The notes below the pieces were generated by a model that saw only the letters and a list, made by a program, of their open reading frames with translations, searched no databases and had not been told where the DNA came from. From Geosiphon pyriformis (taxonomy: Eukaryota > Glomeromycota > Glomeromycetes > Archaeosporales > Geosiphonaceae), in NCBI GenBank assembly GCA_016748015.1, contig JAAOMT010000436.1, positions 1,541,596-1,605,595 of the forward strand: a DNA stretch of 64,000 nt. Direction: 5' to 3'. Below, piece after piece: positions 55,645 to 64,000 of this stretch (its first letter is position 1; every line of letters begins with the position of its first letter). The translations under genes and the position numbers were made by a program.

Positions 55645-57425
55645 TTAGGTGTATTTGATCAAATATTCACAAAGAATAATATCAAGGATTTCAAAGATCT
55701 AAGATAAATGACGCAAAAATGCTTTCAAGTTTGATAGATTGAAACTTAAAAAAAAAAAATGGCTTATTAATACTATCGTTATAAATATATTTAAACAATT
55801 TTTTTTTTCTCCTGTTACATGTATTTTTTATTAGTTTTTTTTTTTTAAATTTTGATCAACAGGATATTCAATATCTTTAATTATTTTGAAAATCACAATG
55901 ATTTGGTCGATTTTGCCATGATTTTTAAAATATTCGAAAGAAGACACCCTTTGTTTCAAATAAAATATAATTCTACAATCTAAAAATGAATAAAGATATA
56001 TATGTAAAAGAAGAATTTTTGTCACTTTGTAACAGAAAAAATAGTTTTTACAAGGAAAGGAGTCATCAAATAAAAAAGGTTTAATTTTATAATTTTTCAT
56101 TGATTACAAGCAAGCAAATTTTAATATGTTTTAAATATCCAATTATAAACATAATTCTTTTTCTAATTGATTTATGTATTATGTTAATGTATTATCTACC
56201 ATTTACTGTAATAAATTTTTGTAATGACAACAAATATTTGGAGATTTAAACTTATCTACATAATTCATTATGAATTTTTTTTCAATTCTTTGTTGTTAAA
56301 CTAGTGAAATCAACCTTGATAAAATTATATTCAAAGAGAAAAAGATTTGGTAAATCATAATATTGTATTGTAAATATTTGAGCTTTGAAAAAAAATTATC
56401 TTCTAAAATATATCATCAACCTTAAAATTAGAATATTATATTATATGTTAAAATGCAAAGTAGTAAAAAAAATATAATTCTCAAAAAAAAATTTATCTTA
56501 ATTTTTGAAGGAAAAAAAATTTTTAGTTGTGTTAAAAATTTTTCCTTTCTGTTTTGATAAGACCTTTTAAGATCATTTCGAAAATTATATTAAATATTTA
56601 TTTGAAAAAAGAAAAAGTTTCTATATAAAATTTAAACTCTTTTTGTTGCTAAATTTAGGTTCAAATATTTGTTAAAGAAATATATATTGTAAAAATTCAT
56701 TTTTTCACTTTTTCTCTTCATAGATTTTACTCAAAGTTTATGATAATAATTTACAAAAATTATTTTTTACTAAAAAAAAAAATTGAAAATAAAAGTGCTG
56801 TTTTTTTGAATTATGAAAAGTTTTTGTTGATTTTATATTTTGATTAAGATTTAAATAAAAGATATAATTTGGTTTAAAAAAAAATTATTAAAAATGCAAC
56901 TTTTTAAAAATATTTTAATTATTTATTGAATAGTAGTAATAGCTCAATTGAATAATGAAAAATTTATCAAACCATCTAGTTACAAAATTGGTTTGGAATT
57001 TATCATATAATAAATTTTTGCAAAGTTTTGTTTCTTATCTTATTTTTTTAAAAGTCCAATTTTGGATTGTTAAAAGACCGATAACTAAACTTTCAAACGC
57101 AGAATTTTATTAATTGATTATTATTTGATTATACATTTATTAATTGACACTGATTCAAACCCTAGATGCTCTCCCCCCCTCCCCGTGATATTAGATCGGT
57201 TATTTGTATTATATTTCTGAGGATCTATTTAACCATTCTAAGATTCGATCAAAGTTTTTCCAATAAAAGATTCACGTATATACAATATGAAACTATTTTG
57301 AAAATAAGCCATTAATAAACAATTAATAAAAGATTTTCAAGATTCCACGAACTCAGTAAGGTCATAGTGTAAGTTTAAACAATTTAAGTCCTTTGACCAA
57401 AACAAAGATTTCTTTTTCTTTTTAA
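55645..57425. other. Intergenic region between divergent lipase genes 1 and 2
   Basis: About 1.8 kb, AT-rich, holding the promoters of both genes. No gene seen. The minus frame at 55831-56100 is low-complexity. A C-run occurs at 57172-57184. No TATA element stands out above the background. Confidence 0.45.
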
Positions 57426-57426
57426 T

Positions 57427-59004
57427 ATGAGTTCAATAGATCATAAAAACCAAAGTAAATTTCCATTAAAATTTGAAAACAAAAAAAAGATTAAAATATC
57501 ACAAAATTATCAATCATTTCGACGGCGAAAATGCTCACTTTTTCTGATTTTAATATTTCCGATTGTAATATATTTGTCATTCTCACGACAAAATTTGTTC
57601 ATTGCACGAGCTAATCCAACATTCCCATATCTTAAAAGCAGAGATATTAACTTTCCATCAGTTGATAGTTATAACTTCGAAACTGATCCTTTAGAAGATT
57701 CAAATGTAATCGAAGAACCAAATTTATCATTATTTTCTGATAAAATGGATGCTAATGTATATTTTGAAGACTTACCATTTCAATTAGATGAAATACTATC
57801 TCATGAGCCTGATGCCATAATTAATCATACAATCTTTAATGAACCAAATTTAATGAGTTCAATTCCTTTTCCTGATTTGGCTTCACACAAAACTCCTTTG
57901 GCTACCACAGAGATTAATCGGATAGATGAGATGCCTAATTTAAGATCTTATGCAGCGTTGGCAAATATAGCTTATTGCAGTAAAAAGCGAATTCAACTTT
58001 CACCTAACGTTTATGGTAAGCAAGAAATATTTGTATATAATCGATAAAGATGAAGCTAAAATTTAGACCTATTTATTAATTTTTCTTTTGGTAAATAGTA
58101 CGAATTCAAGGGAATGGAAACGCAATATATTTGTTATTCAGTGGAAGTGAGACAAACTTGGAAAAGTATATTTATGAACAGAAAACTTTGACGGATTATG
58201 AAAATATTCCTGGGGCACAAGTACATTTGGAATTTTATCGAGAGTTTATAGAAGCCAAGCCAGCATTACTCAGCAAAATAAAACCTAATATCAAGGCTCA
58301 AACGAAAACTTTTTTAATTGGACATGGTCTAGGTGGTGGTAAGTTAGTCAAACAAAACTTTTACTTTATTCAAGAATATATATATATATATATTACTAGA
58401 TCGAAAGAAATAACATTTTTTTTAATTTTTAAACTTTTTCTTTTATAAATGTATCAAAGTATTTGCCGTTCTAGCAGCTTTAGCGATCAATGAACAGCCA
58501 CCAAAAGTATCGAAACCAGATGTTTATACATTTGGATCACCTAGAATTGGAAATCGAATTTTTGCTGATTATTCCAAAGAAAGACTTCGATTAATTCGTA
58601 CTACACTGAGAAATGATGATGTACCACGACAACCTGTAATTCATAATTATTTCATTTTTTTCGGAAATAAGTATACACATTTTGGAGCAGAATATTGGAT
58701 AAAAAATACTAGCCTAGTCTTTTATTGTACTCCAACAACTGGTCAATACGAGAGCAAGGTATTTGACATTATTTTAAATTTTTAATTTGTCTATAATTCG
58801 GGTATTGAGACGCAGAATTTGATGTTATTTGTAATCTATTTTTTTCAGAAATGCCTTAACAAAGAACCAGTGACTTCGTTAGCTTATCATGATGGACCTT
58901 ATTTCAGGGTACTAATGAAGAACTGTACAGGGATAAGCAGCCTAAAGAAACCAACTAATCCAATTAAAGCTGAAAATGCAAGATTTGATAGAATTTCTCC
59001 ATAA
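57427..59004 (+). CDS. Class 3 lipase-like protein 2, Ser to Gly at nucleophile
   Basis: Exons 57427-58015, 58099-58338, 58460-58758, 58849-59004; introns 83, 121 and 90 bp, GT..AG. The frame closes at 427 residues. Basic N-terminus, membrane segment at about 36-52 followed by ARANP, disordered region, then the lipase fold from YAALANIAYC. The nucleophile elbow reads LIGHGLGGG, one base away from the Ser codon of the active paralogues (GGT for AGT). The acid region (RNDDVPRQP) and a C-terminal His (YHDGPYF) are intact, as is the FGSPRIGNR block. FSGSE stands at the oxyanion strand. All splice sites and the whole fold are kept, which argues for a maintained protein without hydrolase activity rather than a pseudogene. 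Confidence 0.85.
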
Positions 59005-59845
59005 AGTTGAATTTTTTGGTTTAATCTTAATTAAAAAAAATTTTGAAATTCTTCATTAAATAAAATAATTTTAATTTTAATTTGAAAAAATCAATACAAA
59101 TAATTTCGAGAGGTCAGGAAATTTTTTTTTTTATGTAAAATATAATAGAGTATATAAATTTAATAAAGTTCACACGGTTTTTTGGTTTAAAAATTTTTTC
59201 ATATTTTTTACTCAAAAAAAAAAAGAAAAAGGTTACAAACTATTTTATTGAATATATAGATGTTAAGAATATTTTATAAAATGTACTCAATGAAACTAGA
59301 TTTTAATCCAATTTCTTTTCTAAATATTTGAATCTTTTCAAAGCTAAAAAATTTCATGGGGTGAAAAACTTAAATTTTAGACAAAAAATTTCAAAAAAGA
59401 CCGAGAAGTTTTATGTGCAAGAAGATTCAGGAGTATTAAAATTTCATGGCTTTTTTTAAAAATTTTCAATTTTCTTATCTAGATTTCCCCATCTTTTTAT
59501 ATTTTTACATGCAACTAAATCGAAATATATAGCAAATGAAAGAAAATTACATTTTTTCGTGAATAGAGCCATAAAAAAAAATTTATTTTTCCTAGTTAAA
59601 ATTATATGGTTCCTAATTGTAAATTAAAAATAACTGCTCTTTTTTCGAAGAAATAATTAGCAAAATTCAAGAATAAATATTACTATTAGATTTAAAAATT
59701 ATTTATTCGAATATTCGTCACTTTATTATTATTGAGCGAAAAAAGAAAAAATTAATGATAAAGGTGGGCTCTTTGAAATATATTCTTGTTAATATCGGAT
59801 ATAAGTATTTACCAAAATATCGTACATCTCGAGATTTAGTTTATT
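59005..59845. other. Intergenic region between convergent lipase genes 2 and 3
   Basis: No gene. The 3' ends of both genes face each other here. Two poly-A-like runs but no definite polyadenylation signal can be assigned. Confidence 0.45.
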
Positions 59846-59846
59846 G

Positions 59847-61586
59847 TCAGTCCATCGGAAGATCTCTTTGATAGTCTTCACATTTGTTCATCTGAATTCC
59901 CCAATAAGGGCCATAATGACTGTTTCTAGAGGTAAATTTCACAGCATTTATACAATTCTAGAGAAAATTTCAAAAGAATTAATTTTAAGATTGAAAATAT
60001 AAAAAAAATTCAAAATGTTTCTTTGATGATTCATCATACCTTACTCTCAGAAGTGGCATCCAATGAATTACATCTTCTGAGTTGATTTTCTTTTTTTGGG
60101 CCAGGTATATAATATTCCAATCCACAATGCATATATGCGTTACCCCATATCCAGAGGATAGTATGTGCAACGGGTTTTGTTGGTACATCGTCATTAAAGT
60201 ATGTGGCTCGAGAAATTTTCAATCTTGAATCAGCGTACTGTGCAAATTCTTTATTACCAATTCGTGGAATACCGTAGGTGTATACGTTGATATCAAGCAT
60301 ATTCGGTAGATCTTCGTGGAGAGCCAATGCCGCCAAAATGGCATAGACTAGAAGGGAAATTTTAAGAATATTTTTTGAGATTGCGATATTCAATTTAAAA
60401 TTGAGATTCGTGAAAATGTCTACATACCACCACCCAAACTATGTCCAATAAAAATTGGGATAATATTGTCAGATCGAATGAAAGCTAGGATTTTTGAAAC
60501 AATATAAATTCTTGCCGGGAAAAATTCTTCGTAGAAACCTTGGTTAACTTTTGCTCCTGGACATGATTTATAATCGGTTAAACCAGTTTTTTCTTGAATA
60601 AATTCAGTTAGATCGTCCTCATTTCCAGAGAAAATTATAAGAACTGAATTATCTTTTTCTTCAATATAAGCTGGAAAAAAATTGGTGAAATAGAAAATGA
60701 AAGTAATAATTTCAGATTAAAAATTTTCCCATTCCAAAAGTTCAAACCTTGAATATTTGGCCCGAAATTTATCCCGGTATTGGTACAATAAGCAGTATTT
60801 GCTAATTTCGCAAAGTTTTTAAGACTCATGATATCATAATTTGAGGAGCCTGTATAGTTTAGGGATTTTTCAAATTTTTTCAGATTTCCTGCTTCATTTT
60901 AATGAATTGAATTTTCACAAATTCTTAAATTTTTTTTTCTTTATTAAAGCTGGCAATATTTAAAAAAAAATCAGAAGATTTTTTTCAACTAATTATTGAT
61001 CATTAGTGGTAATGACATTACCTGAGTTTAAAATTTCAGATTCATCTGTTAATTTTCCTAATGGAAGACTCATCTTGGTCTGAGAATAGTCAGTAGCAGG
61101 GTAGTCCACGAGTAAGGGTTCATCATCAACCAAATTTTTAATATCGGAAAATGTAGTAGTTAAACCGATTTCCTCAGAGTTTTGAAGAATCTCATGATTA
61201 TTTTGATCATTGAAGTTGAAATCAATAATTTCATTATTGTTAGGAAAATCAAATTCATTCGGTTTTAAAGAAAGATTTTCGAAATTATTTCTTTGCAAAA
61301 GTGACGTAGCATTTGGACAAATTATTATCGAATCACAATAATAATTTAAAACTGGATTTGCTCGAGTGAAATGATTCGATATTATAAATGATAAGATAAA
61401 TATGATGATGATTAAATAAATTTGAAGGCTTGGAAACAAAAAGAAATTTCGCTTTAGCGAGTTTTGAAATTTCGAGAAAAAAAATAAATTTTCTTTAAAT
61501 ATGATATTGAAGATGATTGAAAATCCAGTGATAATTGATACGAATGTAAAAAACATTTTTTTTTTGTTTATAGGAATGAACGTCAA
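59847..61586 (-). CDS. Class 3 lipase 3, catalytic triad present
   Basis: Exons on the minus strand: 61586-61022, 60849-60748, 60670-60428, 60347-60040, 59957-59847. Introns are 172, 77, 80 and 82 bp, GT..AG; the frame closes at 442 residues. Two hydrophobic segments (about 11-30 and 56-74), the second followed by TRANP, then an acidic disordered region. The lipase part begins with LKNFAKLANTAYC. Nucleophile elbow FIGHSLGG with Ser present; acid in FNDDVPTKP; His in SHYGPYWGIQ near the C-terminus. The oxyanion strand reads FSGNE instead of FRGS/T. Ester hydrolysis of acylglycerols or similar substrates is expected, at the membrane or outside the cell. One extra intron compared with genes 1 and 2 (in the region after AYC). 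Confidence 0.88.
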
Positions 61587-61852
61587 AATGACGTTTGATC
61601 AAACATAGACAGTTTTGCTTAACTTTTTGATTTAAGAATATATCAACATTCAACTTTAGATCATTATCAGTTGTTCTTGGTAATCAAAAGATATATTTTG
61701 AATCCTTTTTTACAAGTTAAATTTACAGGAAAGGAGGCGAAGTATAAAGAATGGTGATCTGTCAAATGACGATCATTGACAAATTTTTTTAAGATCGGAA
61801 AATTATTTTTCAAAAACATTCTGAAACTGATCTATTCATGATTTGATTCTTT

Positions 61853-61853
<1 letters not shown>

Positions 61854-61893
<40 letters not shown>
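61854..61893. repeat. Poly-A tract of 40
   Basis: Forty A in a row between the divergent lipase genes 3 and 4, followed by GGGCCG. Could be a promoter poly(dA:dT) tract or the tail of an old retroposed piece. Confidence 0.9.
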
Positions 61894-61897
<4 letters not shown>

Positions 61898-62110
61898 CGA
61901 ATTTTTAGTGATAAATATTCTAATTTTAGATTCCAACATTTTTTAATGCCTTTTACCCTTTTACTGATAAGATACTTTAATTAAAAATAAACATCAAAAA
62001 AATATGATTTCGTGATTAATATAAACTTTTTGAGGAAAATTATCAGGAATAAAGTTAATCATGCTAATTTCTTTTGATTTTGATTTTTTTAGTTGTATTC
62101 CTTTAGAAAA

Positions 62111-62161
<51 letters not shown>
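62111..62161. repeat. AAT trinucleotide microsatellite
   Basis: About 17 uninterrupted AAT units, followed by three TTGTAA units. Confidence 0.95.
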
Positions 62162-62369
62162 TGTAATTGTAATTGTATCTTGACCCAGGTTCTATCCTGA
62201 AATATTCGTTCTGATAATCAAAATATTTGTTTGATAGAGTTGACTGTTAAAGATTACACGCTTCCTAAAATTAGGGAGAGAAAAATTTTTATCATATGAT
62301 CGTTTATAAGTAGTTTGAAAAAAATATCAACGTCCTTCGAAACAAACATTCTATCTAAAAAATTAAAAT

Positions 62370-63909
62370 ATGCAAAAGCGTAATTTTTTCTTTATAATTT
62401 TTTTTACTAGAGGAATTACGTTTGCTTTGATACAATTTTCTTTGCTTTTATTAGCGACACCAATAGACAAAAATTTAAATTTAAAAGAATTAACTTTCAC
62501 TGATTCTAGTTTCGATGATTATACTTCTTTAAAAGAAAATCAAAATTTCTTAGGTTTAAGTAAAGATGAAAATATTGAATTTAAATCAGTGAATGAATTT
62601 AATAATTCGGGACAAGAAATAAGTTTCATTAATAATTTATTAGAAAACCCAAATATTACTGATAATTACTTATTATTAAGTGAAAAATCATTATATGAGA
62701 CCCAAAAATTTCCCTCAGATTCATTAGAAACCAACTTTCTTGATTCAACGAATGATCAATCTCTTATTTTTAACACGCAACAGGAATTTGAAAATAATCC
62801 TTCCTCTGAGTTTTTATTGGCAGGAAATGAAAAAATGAAACCTGAAGATAAGGTAATAGATAATGATCAGAAACCTTATTTGATGAAATATGCGGTCTCA
62901 GCCGCCGATGCATATTGTGATCCAAGTGCTATTCAACTCTCGGAAAATATTTTTGGTATGTCAAGGAGTACTAGTACTTTAAAATTTCTAATTTTTTCAC
63001 ATATTTATTATGATTGAAAGTGATGTTAAATAATTTATTACGTTGAAAAATCTAGTCGTCTGGGATCTTCAAGAGCATGGTATAATTATCAAATTTAGAG
63101 CCAATGAAACAAAATTAGGAGAGTATATGTATCGGAAAACTGAATTAATTGATTATGAACATAATTATCCTGGAGCAAAAGTATTATTTTCAAATTTTTA
63201 AGATTTTTAGACTTTTTTATGCAAAGACAGCTTAATTTTTTTTAAAAAATAATTTTTAATTGATTGTTAATTAATAGGTTCATGCTGCTCTTTATAAAGA
63301 ATTTAGAGAAAAAGCAGGTTCTAAATTTTTAGAACAAATCATGCCATTAATTAAAGTTAATGATGATTTATTTAGAACTTATTTAGTTGGACATAGTTTA
63401 GGTGGAGGTAAGTTTTAAATTTTCACAAAAATTTAAACAAAAAGATAAAAAATTCTCATTTTTTTATTTTTTTTATTTTTTATTTTATTTTATTTTATTT
63501 TATTTTATTTTATTTTATTTTATTTTATTTTATTTTATTTTTTTACAAAGCTTACGCCCAATTTGCAGCATTACTCTTGGTTGATAAGTTTCCTGAAATG
63601 ATTCAACCAGACGTTTATACTTATGGATCACCACGTATCGGAAATATGGCTTTTGCAAGATACGCGAAATCCCAAATTCATTTACTACGTGTGACGATCT
63701 CCAATGACGAAATCCCACGATACCCTGTTCGTAATCATCTTATCTTTGGATTTACTGGGAACATTTATGAGCATTCTGGGGTTGAGTATTGGATTGAAGA
63801 ACCGGGGGGTCCGAATATAATTGTTTATAGGTGTACACCACAAGAGAGATCTTATGAGAGTAAGGTTAGTTAATGTTCGCCTTTCTCATTATATATTTGA
63901 TTTATCGTT

Positions 63910-63941
<32 letters not shown>

Positions 63942-64000
63942 ATACTAACAAACATCTAATTGTTCATAAAACTAAATTAGTCATGTGTTAATAAAATGGA
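62370..64000 (+). CDS. Class 3 lipase 4, catalytic Ser present, 3' end outside window
   Basis: Exons 62370-62955, 63056-63180, 63278-63407, 63551-63864 and a fifth starting at 63981 and running past the window end. Introns are 100, 97, 143 and 116 bp, GT..AG, and phases agree. Hydrophobic signal segment at about 6-29, then an acidic disordered region of about 130 residues, then the lipase fold from MKYAVSAADAYC. Nucleophile elbow LVGHSLGG with Ser; FGSPRIGN-type block YGSPRIGNM; acid in SNDEIPRYP. The His should lie in the missing last exon. FRANE stands at the oxyanion strand, the only member keeping FR. It has an intron between the PGAK and VHAALY segments that genes 1-3 lack. Probably an active secreted or membrane-attached lipase. 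Confidence 0.85.
63478..63540. repeat. TTTTA pentanucleotide repeat inside intron 3 of lipase 4
   Basis: About twelve perfect TTTTA units directly upstream of the intron's 3' splice site, giving an exceptionally long T-rich tract. Confidence 0.9.
63917..63941. repeat. AT dinucleotide microsatellite
   Basis: About twelve AT units inside intron 4 of lipase 4. Confidence 0.9.

Larger units (their letters stand above)
61587..62369. other. Intergenic region between divergent lipase genes 3 and 4
   Basis: 783 bp shared promoter region. It holds a run of 40 A (61854-61893) and a long AAT microsatellite (62111-62161). No gene. Confidence 0.5.

Overview
The window looks like nuclear DNA of an arbuscular-mycorrhizal-type fungus (Glomeromycotina, Rhizophagus/Gigaspora-like). 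The reasons are very high AT content, short GT..AG introns, class 3 lipases, a serine-rich SAM methyltransferase, Ty3/gypsy, Tc1/mariner and pogo/Tigger relics, and an expanded Myb/SANT family. The taxon is inferred, not proven. No rRNA, tRNA or CRISPR array was recognised.

Region 1 (1 to about 19.3 kb) is an extremely AT-rich, CpG-poor graveyard of transposons. A decayed full-length Ty3/gypsy element runs on the + strand (about 4.4-14.5 kb; protease, RT, RNase H and integrase remnants). A second copy lies inverted and head-to-head with it (about 1.0-4.0 kb), so the two form a multi-kilobase palindrome. A decayed LINE-type ORF1 (zinc knuckle, RRM-like) is inserted inside the 5' LTR of the first copy. 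A young 606-bp Tc1/mariner element with perfect 27-bp inverted ends and TA target duplication sits in the protease region; it is CpG-rich, unlike everything around it.

Region 2 (19.3-51.2 kb) is a birth-and-death cluster of about ten copies of a five-repeat Myb/SANT gene. Three copies are clearly complete (21.0, 26.3 and 38.5 kb). One has lost its ATG but is otherwise intact (29.7 kb), two are truncated late (23.2 and 50.4 kb), and four are decayed (25.3, 39.9, 47.6 and 49.3 kb). A promoter/leader remnant lies at 19.6 kb. Seven copies share a core promoter of GATC, 19-20 nt, then TAAATAG (one copy has TAAAATAG). Tc1 transposase relics, an inverted repeat carrying an unidentified gene, and other segmental duplications lie between them. 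Embedded in the cluster (41-46 kb) are a decayed DUF2470-like gene, an intact three-exon methyltransferase gene, and a pogo/Tigger element whose centre is an assembly gap (44854-45267).

Region 3 (53.4-64 kb) holds four class 3 (Rhizomucor-type) lipase genes in alternating orientation (-,+,-,+), each with four or five exons and a long disordered N-terminal region behind a membrane segment. Exon phases were worked out by hand, and all frames close. Two members (59.8-61.6 and 62.4 kb onward) keep the GHSLGG nucleophile elbow. The other two (53.5-55.6 and 57.4-59.0 kb) have lost the catalytic serine (AGVAGG and GHGLGG) while keeping the Asp and His regions, so they look like pseudo-lipases. The last gene runs off the window.
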